DNA from: Auanema rhodensis
Taxonomy: Eukaryota; Nematoda; Chromadorea; Rhabditida; Rhabditidae
Direction of reading: 5' to 3'
DNA: 64,000 bases
NCBI GenBank assembly: GCA_964057225.1
Contig: OZ059897.1
Span: forward strand, 19,964,001-20,028,000
The position numbers and the translations under genes are program-made. The notes below the pieces were generated by a model. That model made no database searches. It was not told the origin of the DNA and saw only the letters and a program-made list of their open reading frames with translations. Position 1 is the stretch's first letter; each line of letters opens with the position of its first letter. Shown in pieces: positions 40,366-53,100 of this stretch.

Positions 40366-42472
40366 ACTCAACATTGCTTCCAAAAACATTTTGACAAAAA
40401 TTTTTTCGAAAAATTTCAAAATAATTTAGCAAAAAGTAGATGTTTTTAGATTCCTTTTTTCAAGGCAAAGACGATGGACAATGTTATTCAACGAAAAAAT
40501 TAATTCTTCAGGGTGAAAATCGAGGATATAAGTGTGAACTTATAACAGTTGATATCTCGGTACATTTTTAAGCTAGCGCAAATCTGATAACACAGATCGA
40601 CGCAGCTTAAAAATCCGCATCGAATGCACTATACTACATTGAGAAACGCTTAATACAAAAATTAGTTATGATCGTTTGAAAAATGATGCATTAGTGTATG
40701 TTGAGTTTCCATGTACACTCAACATTGCTTCCAAAAACATTTTGACAAAAATTTTTTCGAAAAATTTCAAAATAATTTAGCGAAATATAGATGTTTTTAG
40801 ATTCCTTTTTTCAAGGCAAAGACGATGGACAATGTTATTCAACGAAAAAATTATTTCTTCAGGGTGAAAATCGAGGATATAAGTGTAAACTTATATCAGT
40901 TGATATCTCGGTGCATTTTTAAGCTAGCGCAAATCTGATAACACAGATCGACGCAGCTTAAAAATCCGCATCGAATGCACTATACTACATTGAGAAACGC
41001 TTAATACAAAAATTAGTTATGATCGTTTGAAAAATGATGCATTAGTGTATGTTGAGTTTCCATGTACACTCAACATTGCTTCCAAAAACATTTTGACAAA
41101 AATTTTTTCGAAAAATTTCAAAATAATTTAGCAAAAAGTAGATGTTTTTAGATTCCTTTTTTCAAGGCAAAGACGATGGACAATGTTATTCAACGAAAAA
41201 ATTAATTCTTCAGGGTGAAAATCGAGGATATAAGTGTGAACTTATAACAGTTGATATCTCGGTACATTTTTAAGCTAGCGCAAATCTGATAACACAGATC
41301 GACGCAGCTTAAAAATCCGCATCGAATGCACTATACTACATTGAGAAACGCTTAATACAAAAATTAGTTATGATCGTTTGAAAAATGATGCATTAGTGTA
41401 TGTTGAGTTTCCATGTACACTCAACATTGCTTCCAAAAACATTTTGACAAAAATTTTTTCGAAAAATTTCAAAATAATTTAGCGAAATATAGATGTTTTT
41501 AGATTCCTTTTTTCAAGGCAAAGACGATGGACAATGTTATTCAACGAAAAAATTATTTCTTCAGGGTGAAAATCGAGGATATAAGTGTAAACTTATATCA
41601 GTTGATATCTCGGTGCATTTTTAAGCTAGCGCAAATCTGATAACACAGATCGACGCAGCTTAAAAATCCGCATCGAATGCACTATACTACATTGAGAAAC
41701 GCTTAATACAAAAATTAGTTATGATCGTTTGAAAAATGATGCATTAGTGTATGTTGAGTTTCCATGTACACTCAACATTGCTTCCAAAAACATTTTGACA
41801 AAAATTTTTTCGAAAAATTTCAAAATAATTTAGCAAAAAGTAGATGTTTTTAGATTCCTTTTTTCAAGGCAAAGACGATGGACAATGTTATTCAACGAAA
41901 AAATTAATTCTTCAGGGTGAAAATCGAGGATATAAGTGTGAACTTATAACAGTTGATATCTCGGTACATTTTTAAGCTAGCGCAAATCTGATAACACAGA
42001 TCGACGCAGCTTAAAAATCCGCATCGAATGCACTATACTACATTGAGAAACGCTTAATACAAAAATTAGTTATGATCGTTTGAAAAATGATGCATTAGTG
42101 TATGTTGAGTTTCCATGTACACTCAACATTGCTTCCAAAAACATTTTGACAAAAATTTTTTCGAAAAATTTCAAAATAATTTAGCGAAATATAGATGTTT
42201 TTAGATTCCTTTTTTCAAAGGCAAAGACGATGGACAATGTTATTCAACGAAAAAATTATTTCTTCAGGGTGAAAATCGAGGATATAAGTGTAAACTTATA
42301 TCAGTTGATATCTCGGTGCATTTTTAAGCTAGCGCAAATCTGATAACACAGATCGACGCAGCTTAAAAATCCGCATCGAATGCACTATACTACATTGAGA
42401 AACGCTTAATACAAAAATTAGTTATGATCGTTTGAAAAATGATGCATTAGTGTATGTTGAGTTTCCATGTAC
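40366..42472 (+). repeat. 2-monomer HOR in three copies (M116-M121)
   Basis: Units 40366-41067, 41068-41769 and 41770-42472 each pair a 171G/180A/197A monomer with a 138T monomer bearing GCGAAATATAG. That motif differs from the usual GCAAAAAGTAG at three sites and occurs only in M117, M119 and M121. The third unit is 703 bp because of an extra A at 42217-42219. Confidence 0.85.
42121..42472 (+). repeat. 352-bp monomer with one-base insertion (M121)
   Basis: TTCAAAGG replaces TTCAAGG, adding one A at 42217-42219. This shifts the phase of all following monomers by one until 62128. It lies in a short homopolymer, so it may be a true variant or a sequencing error. Confidence 0.85.
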
Positions 42473-42823
42473 ACTCAACATTGCTTCCAAAAACATTTTG
42501 ACAAAAATTTTTTCGAAAAATTTCAGAATAATTTAGCAAAAAGTAGATGTTTTCAGATTCCTTTTTTCAAGGCAAAGACGATGGACAATGTTATTTAACG
42601 AAAAAATTAATTCTTCAGGGTGAAAATCGAGGATATAAGTGTAAACTTATATCAGTTGATATCTCGGTGCATTTTTAAGCTAGCGCAAATCTGATAACAC
42701 AGATCGACGCAGCTTAAAAATCCGCATCGAATGCACTATACTACATTGAGAAACGCTTAATACAAAAATTAGTTATGATCGTTTGAAAAATGATGCATTA
42801 GTGTATGTTGAGTTTCCATGTAC

Positions 42824-44227
42824 ACTCAACATTGCTTCCAAAAACATTTTGACAAAAATTTTTTCGAAAAATTTCAAAATAATTTAGCAAAAAGTAGATG
42901 TTTTTAGATTCCTTTTTTCAAGGCAAAGACGATGGACAATGTTATTCAACGAAAAAATTAATTCTTCAGGGTGAAAATCGAGGATATAAGTGTGAACTTA
43001 TAACAGTTGATATCTCGGTACATTTTTAAGCTAGCGCAAATCTGATAACACAGATCGACGCAGCTTAAAAATCCGCATCGAATGCACTATACTACATTGA
43101 GAAACGCTTAATACAAAAATTAGTTATGATCGTTTGAAAAATGATGCATTAGTGTATGTTGAGTTTCCATGTACACTCAACATTGCTTCCAAAAACATTT
43201 TGACAAAAATTTTTTCGAAAAATTTCAAAACAATTTAGCAAAAAGTAGATGTTTTTAGATTCCTTTTTTCAAGGCAAAGACGATGGACAATGTTATTTAA
43301 CGGAAAAATTAATTCTTCAGGGTGAAAATCGAGGATATAAGTGTAAACTTATATCAGTTGATATCTCGGTGCATTTTTAAGCTAGCGCAAATCTGATAAC
43401 ACAGATCGACGCAGCTTAAAAATCCGCATCGAATGCACTATACTACATTGAGAAACGCTTATTACAAAAATTAGTTATGATCGTTTGAAAAATGATGCGT
43501 TAGTGTATGTTGAGTTTCCATGTACACTCAACATTGCTTCCAAAAACATTTTGACAAAAATTTTTTCGAAAAATTTCAAAATAATTTAGCAAAAAGTAGA
43601 TGTTTTTAGATTCCTTTTTTCAAGGCAAAGACGATGGACAATGTTATTCAACGAAAAAATTAATTCTTCAGGGTGAAAATCGAGGATATAAGTGTGAACT
43701 TATAACAGTTGATATCTCGGTACATTTTTAAGCTAGCGCAAATCTGATAACACAGATCGACGCAGCTTAAAAATCCGCATCGAATGCACTATACTACATT
43801 GAGAAACGCTTAATACAAAAATTAGTTATGATCGTTTGAAAAATGATGCATTAGTGTATGTTGAGTTTCCATGTACACTCAACATTGCTTCCAAAAACAT
43901 TTTGACAAAAATTTTTTCGAAAAATTTCAAAACAATTTAGCAAAAAGTAGATGTTTTTAGATTCCTTTTTTCAAGGCAAAGACGATGGACAATGTTATTT
44001 AACGAACAAATCAATTCTTCAGGGTGAAAATCGAGGATATAAGTGTAAACTTATATCAGTTGATATCTCGGTGCATTTTTAAGCTAGCGCAAATCTGATA
44101 ACACAGATCGACGCAGCTTAAAAATCCGCATCGAATGCACTATACTACATTGAGAAACGCTTAATACAAAAATTAGTTATGATCGTTTGAAAAATGATGC
44201 ATTAGTGTATGTTGAGTTTCCATGTAC
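42824..44227 (+). repeat. 2-monomer HOR in two copies (M123-M126)
   Basis: Units 42824-43525 and 43526-44227 each pair a 171G/180A/197A monomer with a 124T monomer bearing AAAACAATTT. The copies have since diverged: M124 has ACGGAAAAATT, TTATTACA and GATGCGTT; M126 has CGAACAAATCAATT. Confidence 0.75.
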
Positions 44228-46333
44228 ACTCAACATTGCTTCCAAAAACATTTTGACAAAAATTTTTTCGAAAAATTTCAAAATAATTTAGCAAAAAGTA
44301 GATGTTTTCAGATTCCTTTTTTCAAGGCAAAGACGATGGACAATGTTATTTAACGAAAAAATTAATTCTTCAGGGTGAAAATCGAGGATATAAGTGTAAA
44401 CTTATATCAGTTGATATCTCGGTGCATTTTTAAGCTAGCGCAAATCTGATAACACAGATCGACGCAGCTTAAAAATCCGCATCGAATGCACTATACTACA
44501 TTGAGAAACGCTTAATACAAAAATTAGTTATGATCGTTTGAAAAATGATGCATTAGTGTATGTTGAGTTTCCATGTACACTCAACATTGCTTCCAAAAAC
44601 ATTTTGACAAAAATTTTTTCGAAAAATTTCAAAATAATTTAGCAAAAAGTAGATGTTTTTAGATTCCTTTTTTCAAGGCAAAGACGATGGACAATGTTAT
44701 TTAACGAAAAAATTAATTCTTCAGGGTGAAAATCGAGGATATAAGTGTAAACTTATATCAGTTGATATCTCGGTGCATTTTTAAGCTAGCGCAAATCTGA
44801 TAACACAGATCGACGCAGCTTAAAAATCCGCATCGAATGCACTATACTACATTGAGAAACGCTTAATACAAAAATTAGTTATGATCGTTTGAAAAATGAT
44901 GCATTAGTGTATGTTGAGTTTCCATGTACACTCAACATTGCTTCCAAAAACATTTTGACAAAAATTTTTTCGAAAAATTTCAAAATAATTTAGCCAAAAG
45001 TAGATGTTTTTAGATTCCTTTTTTCAAGGCAAAGACGATGGACAATGTTGTTCAACGAAAAAATTAATTCTTCAGGGTGAAAATCGAGGATATAAGTGTA
45101 AACTTATATCAGTTGATATCTCGGTGCATTTTTAAGCTAGCGCAAATCTGATAACACAGATCGACGCAGCTTAAAAATCCGCATCGAATGCACTATACTA
45201 CATTGAGAAACGCTTAATACAAAAATTAGTTATGATCGTTTGAAAAATGATGCATTAGTGTATGTTGAGTTTCCATGTACACTCAACATTGCTTCCAAAA
45301 ACATTTTGACAAAAATTTTTTCGAAAAATTTCAAAATAATTTAGCAAAAAGTAGATGTTTTTAGATTCCTTTTTTCAAGGCAAAGACGATGGACAATGTT
45401 ATTCAACGAAAAAATTAATTCTTCAGGGTGAAAATCGAGGATATAAGTGTGAACTTATAACAGTTGATATCTCGGTACATTTTTAAGCTAGCGCAAATCT
45501 GATAACACAGATCGACGCAGCTTAAAAATCCGCATCGAATGCACTATACTACATTGAGAAACGCTTAATACAAAAATTAGTTATGATCGTTTGAAAAATG
45601 ATGCATTAGTGTATGTTGAGTTTCCATGTACACTCAACATTGCTTCCAAAAACATTTTGACAAAAATTTTTTCGAAAAATTTCAAAATAATTTAGCAAAA
45701 AGTAGATGTTTTTAGATTCCTTTTTTCAAGGCAAAGACGATGGACAATGTTATTTAACGAAAAAATTAATTCTTCAGGGTGAAAATCGAGGATATAAGTG
45801 TAAACTTATATCAGTTGATATCTCGGTGCATTTTTAAGCTAGCGCAAATCTGATAACACAGATCGACGCAGCTTAAAAATCCGCATCGAATGCACTATAC
45901 TACATTGAGAAACGCTTAATACAAAAATTAGTTATGATCGTTTGAAAAATGATGCATTAGTGTATGTTGAGTTTCCATGTACACTCAACATTGCTTCCAA
46001 AAACATTTTGACAAAAATTTTTTCGAAAAATTTCAAAATAATTTAGCAAAAAGTAGATGTTTTTAGATTCCTTTTTTCAAGGCAAAGACGATGGACAATG
46101 TTATTTAACGAAAAAATTAATTCTTCAGGGTGAAAATCGAGGATATAAGTGTAAACTTATATCAGTTGATATCTCGGTGCATTTTTAAGCTAGCGCAAAT
46201 CTGATAACACAGATCGACGCAGCTTAAAAATCCGCATCGAATGCACTATACTACATTGAGAAACGCTTAATACAAAAATTAGTTATGATCGTTTGAAAAA
46301 TGATGCATTAGTGTATGTTGAGTTTCCATGTAC

Positions 46334-46684
46334 ACTCAACATTGCTTCCAAAAACATTTTGACAAAAATTTTTTCGAAAAATTTCAAAATAATTCAGCCA
46401 AAAGTAGATGTTTTTAGATTCCTTTTTTCAAGGCAAAGACGATGGACAATGTTATTTAACGAAAAAATTAATTCTTCAGGGTGAAAATCGAGGATATAAG
46501 TGTAAACTTATATCAGTTGATATCTCGGTGCATTTTTAAGCTAGCGCAAATCTGATAACACAGATCGACGCAGCTTAAAAATCCGCATCGAATGCACTAT
46601 ACTACATGGAAGAACGCTTAATACAAAAATTAGTTATGATCGTTTGAAAAATGATGCATTAGTGTATGTTGAGTTTCCATGTAC
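46334..46684 (+). repeat. Chimeric monomer M133
   Basis: The 5' part has the 62C/66C motif ATTCAGCC, but 124T, AACGAAAAA, the W block and GATGCATT further on are those of the 124T-W monomer that normally comes next. The neighbours fit this: 124T monomers before it, a 66C monomer after it. Two adjacent monomers have been fused between about 66 and 124, and one 351-bp copy has been lost. Confidence 0.75.
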
Positions 46685-49600
46685 ACTCAACATTGCTTCC
46701 AAAAACATTTTGACAAAAATTTTTTCGAAAAATTTCAAAATAATTTAGCCAAAAGTAGATGTTTTTAGATTCCTTTTTTCAAGGCAAAGACGATGGACAA
46801 TGTTATTCAACGAAAAAATTAATTCTTCAGGGTGAAAATCGAGGATATAAGTGTAAACTTATATCAGTTGATATCTCGGTGCATTTTTAAGCTAGCGCAA
46901 ATCTGATAACACAGATCGACGCAGCTTAAAAATCCGCATCGAATGCACTATACTACATTGAGAAACGCTTAATACAAAAATTAGTTATGATCGTTTGAAA
47001 AATGATGCATTAGTGTATGTTGAGTTTCCATGTACACTCAACATTGCTTCCAAAAACATTTTGACAAAAATTTTTTCGAAAAATTTCAAAATAATTCAGC
47101 CAAAAGTAGATGTTTTTAGATTCCTTTTTTCAAGGCAAAGACGATGGACAATGTTATTCAACAAAAAAATTAATTCTTCAGGGTGAAAATCGAGGATATA
47201 AGTGTAAACTTATATCAGTTGATATCTCGGTGCATTTTTAAGCTAGCGCAAATCTGATAACACAGATCGACGCAGCTTAAAAATCCGCATCGAATGCACT
47301 ATACTACATTGAGAAACGCTTAATACAAAAATTAGTTATGATCGTTTGAAAAATGAAGCATTAGTGTATGTTGAGTTTCCATGTACACTCAACATTGCTT
47401 CCAAAAACATTTTGACAAAAATTTTTTCGAAAAATTTCAAAATAATTTAGCAAAAAGTAGATGTTTTTAGATTCCTTTTTTCAAGGCAAAGACGATGGAC
47501 AATGTTATTTAACGAAAAAATTAATTCTTCAGGGTGAAAATCGAGGATATAAGTGTAAACTTATATCAGTTGATATCTCGGTGCATTTTTAAGCTAGCGC
47601 AAATCTGATAACACAGATCGACGCAGCTTAAAAATCCGCATCGAATGCACTATACTACATGGAAGAACGCTTAATACAAAAATTAGTTATGATCGTTTGA
47701 AAAATGATGCATTAGTGTATGTTGAGTTTCCATGTACACTCAACATTGCTTCCAAAAACATTTTGACAAAAATTTTTTCGAAAAATTTCAAAATAATTTA
47801 GCCAAAAGTAGATGTTTTTAGATTCCTTTTTTCAAGGCAAAGACGATGGACAATGTTATTCAACGAAAAAATTAATTCTTCAGGGTGAAAATCGAGGATA
47901 TAAGTGTAAACTTATATCAGTTGATATCTCGGTGCATTTTTAAGCTAGCGCAAATCTGATAACACAGATCGACGCAGCTTAAAAATCCGCATCGAATGCA
48001 CTATACTACATTGAGAAACGCTTAATACAAAAATTAGTTATGATCGTTTGAAAAATGATGCATTAGTGTAAGTTGAGTTTCCATGTACACTCAACATTGC
48101 TTCCAAAAACATTTTGACAAAAATTTTTTCGAAAAATTTCAAAATAATTTAGCAAAAAGTAGATGTTTTTAGATTCCTTTTTTCAAGGCAAAGACGATGG
48201 ACAATGTTATTCAACGAAAAAATTAATTCTTCAGGGTGAAAATCGAGGATATAAGTGTGAACTTATAACAGTTGATATCTCGGTACATTTTTAAGCTAGC
48301 GCAAATCTGATAACACAGATCGACGCAGCTTAAAAATCCGCATCGAATGCACTATACTACATTGAGAAACGCTTAATACAAAAATTAGTTATGATCGTTT
48401 GAAAAATGATGCATTAGTGTATGTTGAGTTTCCATGTACACTCAACATTGCTTCCAAAAACATTTTGACAAAAATTTTTTCGAAAAATTTCAAAATAATT
48501 TAGCAAAAAGTAGATGTTTTTAGATTCCTTTTTTCAAGGCAAAGACGATGGACAATGTTATTCAACGAAAAAATTAATTCTTCAGGGTGAAAATCGAGGA
48601 TATAAGTGTAAACTTATATCAGTTGATATCTCGGTGCATTTTTAAGCTAGCGCAAATCTGATAACACAGATCGACGCAGCTTAAAAATCCGCATCGAATG
48701 CACTATACTACATTGAGAAACGCTTAATACAAAAATTAGTTATGATCGTTTGAAAAATGATGCATTAGTGTATGTTGAGTTTCCATGTACACTCAACATT
48801 GCTTCCAAAAACATTTTGACAAAAATTTTTTCGAAAAATTTCAAAATAATTTAGCAAAAAGTAGATGTTTTTAGATTCCTTTTTTCAAGGCAAAGACGAT
48901 GGACAATGTTATTCAACGAAAAAATTAATTCTTCAGGGTGAAAATCGAGGATATAAGTGTAAACTTATATCAGTTGATATCTCGGTGCATTTTTAAGCTA
49001 GCGCAAATCTGATAACACAGATCGACGCAGCTTAAAAATCCGCATCGAATGCACTATACTACATTGAGAAACGCTTAATACAAAAATTAGTTATGATCGT
49101 TTGAAAAATGATGCATTAGTGTAAGTTGAGTTTCCATGTACACTCAACATTGCTTCCAAAAACATTTTGACAAAAATTTTTTCGAAAAATTTCAAAATAA
49201 TTTAGCAAAAAGTAGATGTTTTTAGATTCCTTTTTTCAAGGCAAAGACGATGGACAATGTTATTCAACGAAAAAATTAATTCTTCAGGGTGAAAATCGAG
49301 GATATAAGTGTGAACTTATAACAGTTGATATCTCGGTACATTTTTAAGCTAGCGCAAATCTGATAACACAGATCGACGCAGCTTAAAAATCCGCATCGAA
49401 TGCACTATACTACATTGAGAAACGCTTAATACAAAAATTAGTTATGATCGTTTGAAAAATGATGCATTAGTGTATGTTGAGTTTCCATGTACACTCAACA
49501 TTGCTTCCAAAAACATTTTGACAAAAATTTTTTCGAAAAATTTCAAAATAATTTAGCAAAAAGTAGATGTTTTTAGATTCCTTTTTTCAAGGCAAAGACG

Positions 49601-50194
49601 ATGGACAATGTTATTCAACGAAAAAATTAATTCTTCAGGGTGAAAATCGAGGATATAAGTGTGAACTTATAACAGTTGATATCTCGGTACATTTTTAAGC
49701 TAGCGCAAATCTGATAACACAGATCGACGCAGCTTAAAAATCCGCATCGAATGCACTATACTACATTGAGAAACGCTTAATACAAAAATTAGTTATGATC
49801 GTTTGAAAAATGATGCATTAGTGTATGTTGAGTTTCCATGTACACTCAACATTGCTTCCAAAAACATTTTGACAAAAATTTTTTCGAAAAATTTCAAAAT
49901 AATTTAGCAAAAAGTAGATGTTTTTAGATTCCTTTTTTCAAGGCAAAGACGATGGACAATGTTATTTAACGAAAAAATTAATTCTTCAGGGTGAAAATCG
50001 AGGATATAAGTGTAAACTTATATCAGTTGATATCTCGGTGCATTTTTAAGCTAGCGCAAATCTGATAACACAGATCGACGCAGCTTAAAAATCCGCATCG
50101 AATGCACTATACTACATTGAGAAACGCTTAATACAAAAATTAGTTATGATCGTTTGAAAAATGATGCATTAGTGTATGTTGAGTTTCCATGTAC

Positions 50195-53100
50195 ACTCAA
50201 CATTGCTTCCAAAAACATTTTGACAAAAATTTTTTCGAAAAATTTCAAAATAATTTAGCCAAAAGTAGATGTTTTTAGATTCCTTTTTTCAAGGCAAAGA
50301 CGATGGACAATGTTGTTCAACGAAAAAATTAATTCTTCAGGGTGAAAATCGAGGATATAAGTGTAAACTTATATCAGTTGATATCTCGGTGCATTTTTAA
50401 GCTAGCGCAAATCTGATAACACAGATCGACGCAGCTTAAAAATCCGCATCGAATGCACTATACTACATTGAGAAACGCTTAATACAAAAATTAGTTATGA
50501 TCGTTTGAAAAATGATGCATTAGTGTATGTTGAGTTTCCATGTACACTCAACATTGCTTCCAAAAACATTTTGACAAAAATTTTTTCGAAAAATTTCAAA
50601 ATAATTTAGCAAAAAGTAGATGTTTTTAGATTCCTTTTTTCAAGGCAAAGACGATGGACAATGTTATTCAACGAAAAAATTAATTCTTCAGGGTGAAAAT
50701 CGAGGATATAAGTGTGAACTTATAACAGTTGATATCTCGGTACATTTTTAAGCTAGCGCAAATCTGATAACACAGATCGACGCAGCTTAAAAATCCGCAT
50801 CGAATGCACTATACTACATTGAGAAACGCTTAATACAAAAATTAGTTATGATCGTTTGAAAAATGATGCATTAGTGTATGTTGAGTTTCCATGTACACTC
50901 AACATTGCTTCCAAAAACATTTTGACAAAAATTTTTTCGAAAAATTTCAAAATAATTTAGCAAAAAGTAGATGTTTTTAGATTCCTTTTTTCAAGGCAAA
51001 GACGATGGACAATGTTATTTAACGAAAAAATTAATTCTTCAGGGTGAAAATCGAGGATATAAGTGTAAACTTATATCAGTTGATATCTCGGTGCATTTTT
51101 AAGCTAGCGCAAATCTGATAACACAGATCGACGCAGCTTAAAAATCCGCATCGAATGCACTATACTACATTGAGAAACGCTTAATACAAAAATTAGTTAT
51201 GATCGTTTGAAAAATGATGCATTAGTGTATGTTGAGTTTCCATGTACACTCAACATTGCTTCCAAAAACATTTTGACAAAAATTTTTTCGAAAAATTTCA
51301 AAATAATTTAGCAAAAAGTAGATGTTTTTAGATTCCTTTTTTCAAGGCAAAGACGATGGACAATGTTATTTAACGAAAAAATTAATTCTTCAGGGTGAAA
51401 ATCGAGGATATAAGTGTAAACTTATATCAGTTGATATCTCGGTGCATTTTTAAGCTAGCGCAAATCTGATAACACAGATCGACGCAGCTTAAAAATCCGC
51501 ATCGAATGCACTATACTACATTGAGAAACGCTTAATACAAAAATTAGTTATGATCGTTTGAAAAATGATGCATTAGTGTATGTTGAGTTTCCATGTACAC
51601 TCAACATTGCTTCCAAAAACATTTTGACAAAAATTTTTTCGAAAAATTTCAAAATAATTCAGCCAAAAGTAGATGTTTTTAGATTCCTTTTTTCAAGGCA
51701 AAGACGATGGACAATGTTATTCAACAAAAAAATTAATTCTTCAGGGTGAAAATCGAGGATATAAGTGTAAACTTATATCAGTTGATATCTCGGTGCATTT
51801 TTAAGCTAGCGCAAATCTGATAACACAGATCGACGCAGCTTAAAAATCCGCATCGAATGCACTATACTACATTGAGAAACGCTTAATACAAAAATTAGTT
51901 ATGATCGTTTGAAAAATGAAGCATTAGTGTATGTTGAGTTTCCATGTACACTCAACATTGCTTCCAAAAACATTTTGACAAAAATTTTTTCGAAAAATTT
52001 CAAAATAATTTAGCAAAAAGTAGATGTTTTTAGATTCCTTTTTTCAAGGCAAAGACGATGGACAATGTTATTTAACGAAAAAATTAATTCTTCAGGGTGA
52101 AAATCGAGGATATAAGTGTAAACTTATATCAGTTGATATCTCGGTGCATTTTTAAGCTAGCGCAAATCTGATAACACAGATCGACGCAGCTTAAAAATCC
52201 GCATCGAATGCACTATACTACATTGAGAAACGCTTAATACAAAAATTAGTTATGATCGTTTGAAAAATGATGCATTAGTGTATGTTGAGTTTCCATGTAC
52301 ACTCAACATTGCTTCCAAAAACATTTTGACAAAAATTTTTTCGAAAAATTTCAAAATAATTTAGCAAAAAGTAGATGTTTTTAGATTCCTTTTTTCAAGG
52401 CAAAGACGATGGACAATGTTATTTAACGAAAAAATTAATTCTTCAGGGTGAAAATCGAGGATATAAGTGTAAACTTATATCAGTTGATATCTCGGTGCAT
52501 TTTTAAGCTAGCGCAAATCTGATAACACAGATCGACGCAGCTTAAAAATCCGCATCGAATGCACTATACTACATTGAGAAACGCTTAATACAAAAATTAG
52601 TTATGATCGTTTGAAAAATGATGCATTAGTGTATGTTGAGTTTCCATGTACACTCAACATTGCTTCCAAAAACATTTTGACAAAAATTTTTTCGAAAAAT
52701 TTCAAAATAATTTAGCCAAAAGTAGATGTTTTTAGATTCCTTTTTTCAAGGCAAAGACGATGGACAATGTTGTTCAACGAAAAAATTAATTCTTCAGGGT
52801 GAAAATCGAGGATATAAGTGTAAACTTATATCAGTTGATATCTCGGTGCATTTTTAAGCTAGCGCAAATCTGATAACACAGATCGACGCAGCTTAAAAAT
52901 CCGCATCGAATGCACTATACTACATTGAGAAACGCTTAATACAAAAATTAGTTATGATCGTTTGAAAAATGATGCATTAGTGTATGTTGAGTTTCCATGT
53001 ACACTCAACATTGCTTCCAAAAACATTTTGACAAAAATTTTTTCGAAAAATTTCAAAATAATTTAGCAAAAAGTAGATGTTTTTAGATTCCTTTTTTCAA

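Larger units (their letters stand above)
36154..44929 (+). repeat. Array domain 5 (M104-M128): dimeric HORs
   Basis: The 95C/147A type is gone and 171G/180A/197A monomers alternate with 138T or 124T monomers. M113, M122 and M127 share TTTCAG in place of TTTTAG at about 80-85; M111, M124 and M126 share AAAACAATTT. All monomers carry the S block. Clear two-monomer repeats lie at 40366-42472 and 42824-44227. Confidence 0.75.

Noticed and set aside
46293-46484. 63-codon open frame and its seven copies (46995, 51558, 54015, 56121, 57174, 59982, 61035)
   Set aside because: It starts at TTG, is composed wholly of satellite monomer, and is open only because of the 62T to C change. There is no domain, no plausible start context, and nothing beyond the repeat itself to support coding.
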